From the NCBI GenBank assembly GCA_021307315.1, contig JAJSPD010000018.1:620001-684000 (forward strand): 64,000 nt of DNA, in the 5' to 3' direction. Below are positions 33,710-46,303 of this stretch, one piece after another; position 1 is the first letter of the stretch; every line of letters starts with the position of its first letter. The position numbers and the translations under genes are program-made. The stretch comes from Bisporella sp. PMI_857. Its lineage: Eukaryota; Ascomycota; Leotiomycetes; Helotiales; Helotiaceae. Under the pieces are notes generated by a model, which worked only from the letters and a program-made list of their open reading frames with translations, had not been told where the DNA came from and made no database searches.

Positions 33710-34626
33710 CCGCATGCCATTCCACTAAGAGAACAAATATCATTGGCAAGTGCATGTCATACCTAGCTTATAGTTGCCTACGTGCTAGAAGGGTACAGTC
33801 GAAGCCAGTTGAGAGCCTGAGCTTGCGACCATTACTTCAAAAGCCAAAATCTCGATAGTCTCCTCAAGGCAATTAAAGGCGGATCGAGCTCAGCCACATA
33901 GCCTTCTTCATCAAGCAAGCCATGAATGCCCCAATAAAGGCATAAACATGGCATAGATAGAAGCAGCCAATCCAGGAAGCACCTGACGATAACATTTGCA
34001 GCAGGGAAACTGGAGTTTTTAGATTCTAGATCAGTCACATCCTTTGTATACGAATTGAGAGACTATCTACACAACTACGCACTGTCATCTCGCTCTAAAT
34101 CTTAATAGTTCATCACCAGACTTGCGACACCTTGCCATTTCTTTTGCCTCACTTCTTCCTTTCGTCTCATCCAGTCAAAATGCAAATCCAATCCCTCAAA
34201 TTTGTCAGGCAATATCAGTCTTTCTATAAACGATCTCCTCAAGTCACCGATGGGTGCTCAGCCTAATGTACCTTTACCCTATTTGCTATTACTGCTGCTT
34301 GCGCAGTTCGGAAAGTGGTAGTCTGGGAAAAGCAGTGTTTGTATCAACCTGTTGTGGAGTCGTTAGTAATCTACAAGCACTGGCTTGTTTGGCCACGCCG
34401 AACCTAGTAAAATAGTACTTGACCTCGAATTGTGCGAATGTGACCACGCGAGGCCTTTTCCTAAAGAATAGTCAGGAATTAGTTCTGTCTCGCCACCGTA
34501 GGAACAGCCTTACAGATTAGCAAACCCGCAGAACAATGCAGTCGGCATAATCAGTGGGTTCACATGATTCAGCGCGTACATATTACAAAATCGAAGTTCC
34601 GTTTATCGGGAAAGAAAACCTACTCA
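33710..34626. other. Intergenic, 0.9 kb
   Basis: Convergent space. Short plus frames near 34180 (MQIQSLKFVRQYQ..., 28 codons) and 34251 (MGAQPNVPLPYLLLLLLAQF) look like chance. A 68-codon minus frame at 33832 is also unsupported. Confidence 0.4.
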
Positions 34627-35857
34627 CTACGATTCATCGACACTCCCGCTTGAGTTTTCCTTCCTTCTCCCAACCAGTGCAATCTTCCTCTCAGCAGCCT
34701 CCTCCTCGAAAGGCCGGCTTGCCTTCTCTACTATAGCTTCAGCTTCAGCCCTCTCTCTCCTCTCCACAAGATTCCATCTATCCTCACAGCCTTGTTTCCT
34801 GATGAGATATCTCGACTGCCCCATTCTCTCGTACCTTCTTATGTCCTCTTTCTCCTCACTTGCTCGTTCCGCTCTATGTATCCGCCTTCTCGGTGGAACC
34901 CCCCCGCTACTACTTTCCTTTCGTTGCATGTGATTTTCAATTTTAGGTCCGGCGGGATGTTTCTTGATGGTTTCTGTCTGTGAAAAATAACCATTATTTT
35001 CCCTCAATGGCCTATGTCTCCTTGTCTCTTCGTATCTATCATCACTGTGGTTCTTCCGAGAATTCTCGTAATACCGATCTTCAAAATAGGGATCAACGAT
35101 TTTCTTCGACGAGCTGTAATTTTGTCTTCGCTCATAATCATGCTCCCCCTGGTATCTGCTCTTTTGCTCGCGTTTCTGTTTCTCGAGGTCCACCACACTG
35201 TTCCATCCTTCCATAGACATTGCAATCGGGCTCTTTCCCCCCCATGACTTTACAATCTCCCTTGCACCAGACTCTGTGTTTCGTCGTCTAGGTCTAGATC
35301 CACTACGTGAAAAGTCCTCTCGTTTCCCCTTCTCATTCCCCCGACCTGCCGCCCGTCGTCTAGGTCTACTTCGTGATCGAGAGAATGATTCAGATCTGTA
35401 TCTCTCCCTTTTCGCCTCTGAATCTCTTTCCCGCCTTCGAGGTCTGCTCCTTTTTTGAGAACGAGCTCTAGCACCGCCTCTGCGACCTTCGTCTAGCAAG
35501 CGCCAGTCATATTCTCTTCTGCATCTTTCATTTGAACAGGAACAAGCTCTGCGTCGGCCATTTCCTCCAATTGAGCGTGTAGTTCGTTTTGTAGTCTCCG
35601 TGGATCTTACTCTCTCATTCTTTGGCCCTAAGTCAGTCTTGACATCTCGTCGATAGATATCCCTACGAGAGTTCAGTGCCGGAGCTATAGCACATCAGTG
35701 ATTGTTTCCCGCCTACAGGTTGAAGGACACCACATACAGACCGACCTTCTACGGCTCTTCCTAGACTTTTGAGATGCCTCTCCATATGCAAAGCCTCACC
35801 TGCTTTATCTTTAACTAACAGAAACAAGTATTTGAGAAAAGCGCGTTTACCAGACAT
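34627..35857 (-). CDS. Arg/Ser-rich nuclear-type protein, unknown, 389 aa
   Basis: Two exons, 35857-35746 and 35684-34627, with a 61-nt intron; the join RAVE|APALNSRRDIYRRD keeps frame. The N-terminus (MSGKRAFLKYLFLLVKDKAG, ending LKSLGRAVE) is a compact helix-like block that looks conserved. The rest is very basic, with two SRSRSRPRRR/SRSGSRPRRR elements and many RRR and ERR runs, then a charged helical C-terminus (WNLVERRERAEAEAIVEKAS). This composition suits an RS-type RNA-processing factor or a chromatin-associated protein, but I know no family match. Convergent with RRP4. Confidence 0.7.
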
Positions 35858-36479
35858 CTTTCCATATACTTTGGTTGGTGATCATAGCGGAGCAATTTGT
35901 GTGCTTATAACTGTAACATAAGCCAGTACCATTCTATTTCTGAATCTGACCAACTAAGTGAGTGAATCTCAACATAAAAATGATGCATTGGGGTTATGAA
36001 GGGAGATTTGTCCTGGAAAATTTTGTCACGAAAGTTAACGAATAGGACAGTCAAAGTTGGCTGACTTTGAGTAGATGTACTTCACTGGCTGAATCATTAA
36101 GTTCGTCGCTAGCATTTACATACCACGCGTGCTCTGATGGTCCAGCTTCTTTCTTGATATATTACCTATGAATCGACGTCAACAGGCTCACATATCAGAA
36201 ATAAAGCTTCATCTCAGTACTCGCTACGTCTCCTATTCTGCTTATGCTATCTTATAAAGCAGTACGGGGGGATAATAGCATTTCCTTCATTTCACCATCC
36301 GAGGATCATCCATCGTATTCATAATTAGTTCGTTCCATTCCAACGCCGTAGCAAATGCATAGAGTTCCCCAAACACCGCAACTGGCCTTCGAAGCATATC
36401 GTCCACGCGTAAAGAACTATTCACGCCGAGCTCCAAACTCCATGAAAGAGAAAAGAAACCTTAAATTTACATCCATTAA
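35858..36479. other. Intergenic, 0.6 kb
   Basis: Upstream of the Arg/Ser-rich gene and 3' of SOG2. AT-rich, nothing supported. Confidence 0.45.
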
Positions 36480-39400
36480 TCAAAAGGCCTTGCTGATATT
36501 ATTAAATCTTCCATTAAAGGAGTTTAGGGGGCTCAGAGCCGTGGCAGGTATCATCCCATCCGTTGAAGTCATCGTTCCTGTACGCGAGGAAGCTGCAGAA
36601 CTACTCATTGAGAGATAAGCATCGGCTCTTTCAAAGACATTACCACTAAACATAGCATTGTAGGAAATTGTCTGTGGAGTTGATGGGACGGTGGCTTGGA
36701 CAGCAGGGCCAAGAGCAGCACTTTGTGGCGTCATTGGGAGTGGGACTTGGGAATCCGGCGACTTGATACTGTACTGCAAACTGTTCTGGGTGGCCAGGTG
36801 TGACCATGGTGAGGCTTGAATCGACTGCCCGCATGATTTGACAGATTTTTGAAGCGGCCGAAGGAGGGTAATGACCTCCATGGACATAATGCTGGTCTGG
36901 GCTTTGGCCTCTTTCACCTTCAACATCAACACCGTGTATGACTGGATTGCTGTTAACCGCTATTTCATGAAGGACAAACCTAGGGTGCATACCTCAACAA
37001 AAGCATTGCATAGCTCCCAGAACGCGCCTTGAGTCCTAATCCCTGGCTCTTTAAGCTTGATCAAGGACAGTCGATTTCTCAGAAGTTCTGTCACTCGGAA
37101 AGCATTCTCCGCTAACTTGATCAATACTTCCCAGAATATTCTGGGCTGATCCGGAGTTACCTGCTGGCTACAGATCTGCATTGCGTTTTGAAAGTGACCA
37201 ATTACAGCTGGAAGGTTCTTCATCGACATCTCTGCTGTGGAGCGTAATTTTAAGAAGATCTGTTCAAATATCTGATCCTCAGCCGAAAAATCACCTACTA
37301 CCCGACTCCCGTTAGACGAGGCGAATGAATCTCCCGAGCGTGGTGTAGCACTTGTCAATAACAGACTTGAGCTCAGCAGCGGCTGAGAAGCAGTATCGGT
37401 TGCTACACGGAGCATGCTCGAGTGTTGAAGAACTGTTCCACTTCTGCTTCTCGAAACATCTCGTCTGTCAAGCTTTGGCGTTATCGATCTATCCCTCGGA
37501 AGAGATCTGAGAGTGTAATCAATGTTTTCGGAAATACTGGGCATTCTAGCATGCTTAGACCCTTTGAGGAGATCATTAGACGCGTTACGCGTCTCCACTA
37601 CCCCGCCATAGATCAACAGAAGAAGGCTACGAATATAGCGTGCTGGGTTGTCGTCGACAAGTGCATCAATGTTGCTCTTCAAGCCCTGGCAAACATGAAC
37701 ATACGCACCAACAGCTGTTGAGCAAGCACGATGGACGTTTTCGTTCGAAGGAGGTTGATGCAATTCATCCTCGTCTTCATCCGACTCGACTTCGTAAGCT
37801 ACGATATCTCGATCAAGCTCATCAACATGCGTATTAGCGTTATAGAAGACCCTCTCAAGGCTCATGCGCTTATTTGTCGGCTGTGTCTGAGAAAGAGAAA
37901 GAAGATTCTGAACATGTGGGTGAACCTGATATAATGCAAACAAGATGCCTTGTGCGCTTTCCATTATAGTATCGGGGAAGCCCGATTGCCTTTTTCGCTC
38001 CGGTAGACTTGAGAGGCGTCTCACATATCCGGGCCGAGTCCCTCCAAAATCTGCCGGACTTGCAGGACTCCTCATGCTTGAGATTATGCCGTTGATACTG
38101 CCCGACATGGCAGATCCATGACTGAGACCTCTGTAGTGACTATGGCGATTGGACTTGCCTTCATCAACTGTGCCTAACTCTGACTTCTTGGTCACAATAC
38201 CCATTCGTCTAGAACGATCTCCAATAGTGGAACTTCTAGAGCCCTGAAGAACATTCTCACTATTGCTCCGAAGACGCTCATTCGCACTTTGGCCATTGAT
38301 GTTTAAAGGCGTAACACCCGGTCGTCGAAGAGCCGCATTTTGTTGTGACAGTCCTCGATAATGCGAGCGTGAAGGAATCGGAGGCGGTCGTGGTATGTTA
38401 GGTGATCGTAGATCCGGCACATCGCTGCCATTGACCTTGATAGGGAAACGGCCACTCATTACACGTTTCATAGGACGCGGCGTTTTGCTGTCTTCGCTTG
38501 ATTCTTCGCCACCAGATTCCGTCTCAGAGCGATCTTGAAGAGCCTTCTCCTGCTGCTGCATGGCCTTTTCTTGTTGTAACAGCCCTTTGATCTGACCAGT
38601 AATAAATATCCAGTTCGGCTCATCCTTCTTGGGTTCACCGTTTGGCTCCTTCGTCTGTACCACTTGCAGATCGATAACCTCTGCAGGAGATACTATCGGA
38701 TTGCCACCAACCTTGAGAATTTGTAGAGATGTCATATCCCCTAGGAAGTGAGGAAGGATTTCGATGCGATTTTTCTCCACCGATAGAACCTTAAGCGAGC
38801 TCAACTTGAAGAGCTCAGGGGGTAAGATCTTGATTTTGTTTCTACCAAGGTCTAAAATTTCCAGAGAGCCGACTTGACATATCTGCAGCAGTATTTATTA
38901 GTCCTTACTCATCCACCTTTCTGAATCGAATCCTGAGTACATACAGTAATTGGAAATTCACGGATCTTGTTATCTTTGATATTCAAGTATCTCAAAGAGC
39001 TACATTCTGGGAGTCGAGAGGGCAACGCAGAAATTTGGTTGTGGGACAATGCAAGTCTGGATAGAAGAGTCAGCTATATATAATTCATGGCATATGGGGC
39101 ATATGTCAGACGTACCTCTCAATCTCGTTTTTTATGATGTCGATGACTTCTTCTGGAAAGTATCGAATGTCCTTGCTGCTCAGATCGACCGTCACGCCTG
39201 GCGTCAGCTCCTTGCCTACTTCGCTAGCCTCTGCCGCTTTGGTTTTATTCTCATTTAGGGCATTTCGCATAGCCTCTCGCACCAGGGCGACCACCTGAGC
39301 CGTAGAAGGAGGCCCGGCTGAGAAGGCAGGGTTTGAGGAGGCATAGTATGTCGTATCGGTAGGAGGTACTCTGCGCATGGTGATGCTTAAGGGGTTGTTG

Positions 39401-39768
39401 AGTCTCTGCAGTCCATTCTCTCCCACCGGCCGACCAGTTGACTGCGTTGCAGCGCCCAATGGAGGTCCCGTTGGTCGCTCCATTCTTGCATTGTCTTGCC
39501 AGTCTGTTGATTGATCAGGTGTTGATGCTGAGAGTCTCGAATAAACTGAAGCGGTCTCAACTTTCTCGATGGCTCGGCGTGAAGTCTTGGCAAGTACCAA
39601 TGCGCTAAGGCAGGAACCACCAGCACCAGGCCCAGGGGAAGCTGACCCGCATCGCCCGCATTGCCCGCATGGCCGCCTCTCGCCGTTATTGTTTCGAAGC
39701 AAGCTTTGGCCGCCTTCTTCCGTTGTTCCACGAGGACTACCTATGGAACCCCCCTGTTTTCTCTCCAT
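36480..39768 (-). CDS. SOG2: RAM-pathway leucine-rich-repeat protein Sog2
   Basis: Four exons: 39768-39116, 39056-38945, 38882-36993, 36941-36480; about 1,038 aa. The first ~185 residues are low-complexity. Leucine-rich repeats follow across three exons: LALSHNQISALPSRLPECSS, LRYLNIKDNKIREFPIT, LEILDLGRNKIKILPPELFK and LKVLSVEKNRIEILPHFL. The long C-terminal region has the Sog2 domain pattern (QVHPHVQNLLSLS, ARYIRSLLLLIYGGVVETRN, ALIKLAENAFRVTEL-type helices, then SYTVLMLKVKEAKAQTSIMS). Sog2 acts with Mor2/Pag1, Hym1 and the NDR kinase Cbk1/Cot1 in polarity and septation. Intron 3 is 51 nt if the acceptor at 36942 is used; nearer acceptors would give an implausible 33-nt intron or break frame. 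Confidence 0.9.
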
Positions 39769-40289
39769 TCAAGGACAACTCTTGTTCCCAGGCAATCCAG
39801 CCTAATATATTGTGATATATGCTATACATTCCTCATACATTAGATTTGATACATGTTGCTTGGTGCTCCTTACACTAAGAGTATTCATAGCTGTGTTACA
39901 CAAGGTGAGAGAGTCATTATCTCATAGGGACGTCCAAGTCTAGTTCCACAGTAAGGGCCATACTAGATTTGTATAATCTTCGTAGTATGTATCCTATAGA
40001 ATATCAAACTGCCCACATTACTGCTCAGACACCTCCGCCGACGCCTCAGGAAAACAAATATCTAGTGAATCAAAAGCCTTAATCCTAATTAATTGATTAA
40101 AAAATAGACCCTGAAAATTTCTCTCAAAATAAGCTCATAGTCAGTGCCATAAATATATCTAAGGTCCAATATCATAATGTGTCCTTGAGTATTCGATTTC
40201 GTGAGTCTTAACTATGCAAAAGCATGTTAGCTAAAGAATTTTTTGTCTCATTTTGTTCCGAGAGGCTCTCCTCATGGTGGCACAACTTC
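39769..40289. other. Intergenic, upstream of SOG2
   Basis: About 520 bp, AT-rich, likely SOG2 promoter. Nothing else recognised. Confidence 0.45.
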
Positions 40290-41390
40290 TTAGTTCAGTT
40301 GCGAATTATCGAAGGCACAACCTGTGTTATAAAGTTGTGTTCTTTTTGGCAACTTGATAGGTGCGCTACGCCTTGGTGAAAATATCAAGCCCTCCCTTGC
40401 TGAGTGCCAAACGTCGATACTAGTATTACTTTCAACTACTGTTCCATAACCCCATACTGAAATGCAACCATATGACCTTGGACCCGAATATTCCACTGGA
40501 ATAGAAGATGGATGTGGGTGAGCATCCCACCATCTTAAAAGGTGACTGATGCGTGCGTAAGTAAGATTGTTCGCGGTCAAAGCGAGAACTTTACTCGCGA
40601 CTTGGATGGAGTTCTGCATAAGAAGATGCCATGGCAGGGCATCCTGTAAAGCTACAATATGTTGATCGTCAGCAGTTTTGCTTCTAAAGTACTTGCATGA
40701 TAGGGACTGGTGGTAATATTCTGATTGTTAGTTGCATTTGAATACTTTATATGTGAGGGATATGGTACGAGAGAGAGGAACGATCTTACAACATACATAT
40801 TCTTTGTCTGATCGTAGGTGATGAATCAAATTGACACCCCAGACATAACATTGCGGTGATGCTTAAGATTATCCACCTATAGTAAGCACCATTGACTTGC
40901 ACCTAAGGAAGAGTTAGTAAGTCTGCCCACGGCTTATATGTTCAACACACAATGTTACCTGGGTAATTCTGATCAGAATGACGTCTTACTGAACAAGGAT
41001 TAGGCATGGCCTGATTCTCCACATCCAGTAAAGCCTCGTTATTTTGGAGTCGTATTTGCTGTACGTCCTTAAGAAATGAACTAGTACGCATATAGCCCAT
41101 AACATCTAAAGCATTCAAAACGGAACAATTCGTATCGCCAATATTACTTGTCCCTCTACTTGACATTTTCTCGAAGCATATTCAATTAGGCGGCAAATCA
41201 ATAACCATCACTGTACCTGGTTATAATAGAGCATTTAATCGAGGGATATCCATGAGACAGCAATGGAAGATGACTAGGGAAAGCTTTCAATTTAGAGCGT
41301 ATTGTATAGTCAGACCCCTTACTCGCGCTTGCAATTTGGGTTCTTCCCTGAAGCAGGTCTTTTGCAGGCGCTGCACCAGCTGGAGCCAAC
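40290..41390 (-). pseudogene. Degenerate multi-exon coding remnant, unknown
   Basis: Three minus-strand stretches look like protein in composition: 41390-41198 (AGAAPAKDLLQGRTQIASAS), 41166-40980 (SVLNALDVMGYMRTSSFLKD, QNNEALLDVENQAMPNP) and 40650-40290 (LQDALPWHLLMQNSIQVASK, then HLLRWWDAHPHPSSIPVEYS). A donor at the end of the second (CCCAG|GTAACA) and several acceptors exist. Between the second and third, the frame giving LKHHRNVMSGVS then FITYDQTKNMYVV is broken by TGA. I could not build a continuous model and do not know the family. It may be a decayed gene or one with exons I mis-joined. Confidence 0.3.
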
Positions 41391-41864
41391 TATACAGATT
41401 CCCGTAGGAGCAGAGATATTGTGATTTCAATGACAACCACTAATGAATATTGCTAATAGAGGCCAATATCATTCATCCTACAGACTGTAGCAGCGATTGA
41501 GCAAGTATTGCCTCATTGCCCGGTATCTCAAGAGATGTGTGATTAGTTCGTACATATCATGAAGGGTTCCCCATTTCAAAATGAAAATGGAGGTTGATGA
41601 ATGTTGGGTGGGTGTCCTTAGCGTCGCTTAGTCTTTTAATCGAGGCACTCGATTTTGATCTTTTGTCATGACTTTAAGATTAACCTACTAAGTTAGCAAT
41701 GCTAGAGACAATTTTCGTCATATTATTCCTTTGAACTTTCTAAATCAGAGTGGGTATCTAGCTGCGTAAGCAGTTTTAGAAGAAATGACACAGGCTAGAG
41801 GTGCATCACGGACACTGCATTCAACTTTGCCGAATCCTTGAAAGGGGTTCGTCTGAACATAGCT
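41391..41864. other. Intergenic upstream of the RecQ gene
   Basis: About 470 bp, no supported feature. Confidence 0.4.
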
Positions 41865-43438
41865 ATGCCTCTCTCAAGGTCCAATTCTTGTGTGGATATT
41901 GATTTCACGCTTCGTCGGAAGTTCAACAAAAAAACGTTCAGGTATGATTCCTCTAATCGACATTCCACATGAATATTGACATTATTTAGGCCTCTGCAGA
42001 GAGATGTAATTGTTGCTGCGTTAGATGGTCACGATGTTTTTGTCCAAGCAGCAACCTCATTTGGTAAAAGTTTGTGCTTTCAACTGCCCGCTGTAATTGA
42101 TCATGGTAGTGAGTGTTATTATATCCGTAGAAATCAGTGTCTAATATTCCCAGTAACCATAGTCGTCTCGCCACTGCTCTCGTTGATGGTATTTATGCTC
42201 TCCGACTACATATATCGCCATTCTGCTGACTCGACTAGGCTGACCAAGTGACTGCGCTGCGCAGTGCCAACATAGAAGCTGGGACTATCAACAGCAATAC
42301 CCCTTACGTAGAGAAGCAACGACTTCTCGCGGATCTTGGAACTGGTCACCCCCTTACCCGCCTTCTTTATGTTACCCCTGAGCTCTGCAGCACGGATGGC
42401 TTTCGAAGAAGCATAAAAATTGTTTATGAACAGCAAGAACTTGCTAGAATAGCAGTAGATGAAGCCCATTGCATATCAGAGTGGGGCCATGACTTTCGTC
42501 CTACGTTCAAACACTTACGGTGGTTCCGAGACAGTTTTCCTGACGTTCCCATCATGTGTTTAACTGCCACTGCAACAGGTCAAGTCCGGCAAGACGTCAT
42601 TGCGACGCTTGGTCTTTCGGAAGCCAAGCTGAAAGTCTTTACTATGACAACAAATAGAAAGAATTTACATTATGAGATTCGATTTAAGTGTGATGAAGAG
42701 GACCACTATTCTGACTTTTTGCGATGGATCAAGAAAGTACATCATCGTCGAGCAGAGAACCTAGAAAGAAGAGCGGAACTTGTTGAACAAAACGAGCGTC
42801 TTGACAACTTTCCAGGGATCATATACACTCTTTTCAGGCAAGACTGTGTGGATTTGGCAGCTCGTTTGCGTGAAGATGGTATAGGAGCAAAGCCCTATCA
42901 TGCAGGGTTACCGAACGAAGAGAAGGCGGAGACCTTACATCGATGGGTGAATAATGAGGAAGGCTACGATGTAATTGTTGCTACCACGGCTTTCGGCATG
43001 GGTATTGATAAGGAAAATGTACGCTTTGTGGTGCATTGGCAAATACCCAAGTCCTTTGAAGGTTACTATCAAGAGGCTGGTCGAGCAGGGCGTGATGGAA
43101 AGGCTAGCATATGCATCATGTATTACAGTCGTGAAGATAGGGATCGTGCATTCAATCGGCTTCGTAAGGACAGCAAAGCACAATCCAACTTTGAGGCTAG
43201 GGTGAAGACATTACAGGCGTTGGTTGAGTACTGCGAAGATACGGATACATGCAAGCATAGGCTGATCTGCAAGTACTTTGGCGAAAAAGATATCCCGGAA
43301 TGCGACTACGCTTGCGATTGGCATAAAGATGCAAAGTCGTTGAAGAAAGAAAAAATGAACAGCCTTATGAGTGAAGAATGGGTCAGTACTCAGAGAGATC
43401 TGGGACGTTTCGAGAGCGGCTATGAAGGTTATGATTAG
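41865..43438 (+). CDS. RecQ-family ATP-dependent DNA helicase, short form
   Basis: Four exons: 41865-41941, 41990-42105, 42154-42188, 42239-43438; 475 aa with introns of 48-50 nt. Motifs: Walker A ATSFGKS (47-53); motif Ia VVSPLLSLM; DEAH at 150-153 in VDEAHCISEWGHDFRP; TATAT; motif V ATTAFGMGID; motif VI QEAGRAGRDG (354-363). A RecQ zinc module follows with Cys at about 408, 414, 420, 431 and 435. The protein ends ~35 residues later, so it lacks a winged-helix RQC domain and an HRDC domain. RecQ enzymes unwind 3'-5' in replication and recombination repair; fungi often carry a long Sgs1/Qde3-type copy plus a shorter one, and this looks like the shorter kind. The N-terminal 26 residues and start are less certain. 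Confidence 0.88.
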
Positions 43439-44539
43439 CGAAGCAGAATGTTGGCAGGCACAGGCTTGTGCAGGTGTCTTGGGGGCCTGTCGATAACATG
43501 AAAGAAGTTGTGAGTTTACCTTGCCCTGCGTAGGATTTATGACATACTTCTTTGACGGGTATCGCTTCGACAAATTCAACATTCTGCTGAGTACTTCGTA
43601 GACTAAAGACAACCAAATAAGATATCAACTTAGTGTTCACCTCGGTAACCTGCTTAAGACCTAGAAAAGCCAAAGATTACTCGCATCCTAGAAGCCAGTT
43701 ATGTGGAGGGTATTGTGATTCATTAGAGTGGTGGTGCTCATTGGCTTGAGACGGCGACGGAGTGGGAGGAGGAGTAAACAGATACTAGTTAGGATGACCA
43801 TTGATTAACTTCAATCATGGTGGTAGCTCTTGTCTGTTGCTTGGCTTTAGAACTTATCACCTCCTACTCGCCATGGTGGTGCAAGTGTTGTGCCTCATGA
43901 ATGGACTGGCTTATCAACGAAAAGAATAATGCCCAGATTGCGGTTGCCTTCTTACTATTATAATTCATTTCCCCATACTCTTTTGAGGCATCTCAATATA
44001 TTTGGTTCACATTTTTCTAGAAACTTTCAAATTACGTAAACGGTTCGCATTTATATTGCTAGACATGGTACCTGAAGAATATGCTGCATTTAGAAGTTGA
44101 AAACACACATAGCAAGTCCGTGCCACTCTTCCCCTCAATATGACTCAATGTACCAAAAATTATTAAGAACTAAATCTGTTAGACTCCCTCAGCATGTCAA
44201 GACACCCAAAATTGACATACAGAATATTATTGAACCGTCTATTTTACTAGGCAAATGACACAAACTGAGCTAAAGATCCGCAGGAGGAGAAGCACTATGG
44301 CTGGGCTCAAAGACATGGTGTAGGCCTCCTAGGCATAGCCCGACTTGATGATCATGAGGAACATATAGTCAACTATTAACCTTCTGTTTAAAAAAAGAAG
44401 TGAAGTCTTGTACAAACACAAAAGAGAGACGTGGATGATCTTGTATTGCAACTTCTAACACCATGTCTGTTATACATGCACTAAATATGCACAACAGCCA
44501 TGCTACTTTGTCGCAATGAATCTTTTTCTCTTCATGGAC
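43439..44539. other. Intergenic, 1.1 kb
   Basis: Convergent space between the RecQ gene and SKI8. Nothing supported on either strand. Confidence 0.45.
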
Positions 44540-45625
44540 CTACCCTCCCGTTGCCTCTCTATAGAAGGTAATACTCCTATTCGCTCCCGCTGTAGCAAAG
44601 CCTTCGCTACGCCCAGTCTTAGGCAGCCACTTCACACACCAAAGGGTCTTGTCCGTCTCACTGTGAGTAGCCACACAAGACCTTGTGTCAATTGACCACG
44701 CCTTGACCTTACCATCAAACGAACCACTGAGAAGGTACTCGCCAGTATCACTCCAATCTACGGAGAAGATCCACGCAGAATGGCCTGTTAGGTTTGCAAC
44801 CTGCTCTCCGTGCTGAACATCATATAGAGCGATTACTCTCGCATCGCCAGCTGCTGCTAAACGAGTACCTGCAGGTGAGAAAGCCAATGTCCGCACCGGC
44901 TTCACCAAACCTATCTCTATCAGCGTCTCTCTTGAACTGAAAGTACTTATAATTAAACCTACCTGGTAACGAATATAACAATCGCCCAGTATCGTTATTG
45001 AACACATAAACCCCTCCATTCTCATGTCCACTCGCAGTGAACCTCCCATCCCTACTCAGAGCAATACACATCCCAAAACTCCCCTTCGTCTCAAACTCTC
45101 TAATCTTCTTCCGCCCCCCCACTAGATCCCAAACATTTATCCGCCCATCGTAACTCGTGCCCGCCAGATACTGTCCATCCTCACTCAACGCAATAGCCCA
45201 AATCTCTCCAGCTTTGTTACCGTCTACAATCTTGCCCTCTAAGCTCCACTCGCCGGACTCTGAGATGCTGTAGATGTTGACTTCACCGCCAAAGCCCGCG
45301 CTAGCAAGGATACGCCCGTTCAGGGACGTGGCGAGGTGGTGGCACCCAAGCTTGTGTGCATTGGTGAGGGTTTGGATGAGTGGGAAGTCGGAGGTCTTGG
45401 TGGAGTGGACTTTTATGGATGATGCGCCTGAGGCGGAGAGGATTTGGGTGGCAGTTACGGCGAGGGAGAAGATGTCTGTGATGTGGGCTGCTTGGAGTTA
45501 GTTGCGTCTTCTGTATGTGTAGCGTAGAGAATATCACCGTCATCAATAGTATGTGTGGTGAGATATTGTTTTGACTGGACATTGTTAGCACCTACTAGCA
45601 GATAGTTCTAAATACCTCTCACCAT
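44540..45625 (-). CDS. SKI8: Ski complex WD40 subunit Ski8
   Basis: Four coding exons: 45625-45623, 45574-45538, 45490-44963, 44910-44540; 312 aa. Exon 1 is the ATG alone; intron 1 (45622-45575, GTGAGA..GTCCAG with a GCTAAC branch point) joins it to SKQYLTTHTIDD, the expected Ski8 start. WD repeats are clear: AGEIWAIALSEDGQYLAGTS, GRINVWDL, FGMCIALSRDGRFTASGHEN, VRTLAFSPAGTRLAAAGD, HSAWIFSVDWSDTGEYLLSG, VKAWSIDT and TLWCVKWLPKT. Ski8 scaffolds Ski2/Ski3, which feed RNA to the cytoplasmic exosome, and in fungi also helps Spo11 in meiosis. Length fits the family. The last intron (52 nt) joins LLYSLPG to LVKPVRTL. Confidence 0.92.
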
Positions 45626-46303
45626 GTTTAAAAGCACATTTGCTCACTTATACCTCATTATTGGCTGGGTGGTAGAGGGTACTGTCTGTTGCTTGCAAGA
45701 ATATTATAATACAGGCACAAGGCTGGAGCTGGAAGCTGATTGGGATTGTTTTCACAAATTAGTTCCTCCTGTTATCAGATCCAGTAACAAATGAGGCATC
45801 AGCTATAAAAAGAAGCTGGGGTATTTGTCAAGGGGATGTATATGGTGGGGGCTATTGGTAGTTTCAAATAGTTGATCTGAGCTGGATTATTGAAAATATG
45901 CGCCAGCCTTGTCCCTCGCCTGCTGTTTCTCTTTCTAAGTTATGGTGGGGGAGAAATAAGCAAGGCTCATGACGTCTTCACGAACCAGAAGCTGCAATGA
46001 GAACAAATATTGAAAGTGCCCAAAGTATCAACTTGCATAATGTAGCTCTTCGCTCTGCCGCAATTGTCCTACTTATCTAGAAGGCTAACACAGATTAGAT
46101 GATACAACAAGTATAATATGCATCAACCGCATTCCATCCAACACTTTGAGTCTGGATATACTGAGAACGCATGCCATTTCTTCCATCATACAGTGATGTA
46201 CAAGTATAGTCCTATATCAATACATTCTAGCTTTCGTGATATCAAAACGCCGCCCAATATCATCCAATAAAAGCACGCACAAGGAAGTAATCTCAACATC
46301 TTA
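45626..46303. other. Intergenic, 0.7 kb
   Basis: SKI8 upstream region and bL32m 3' side. No supported feature. Confidence 0.45.

Noticed and set aside
34980..35247. Short plus frames opposite the Arg/Ser-rich gene
   Set aside because: Shadows of the minus-strand exon, which is longer and in phase with its first exon.
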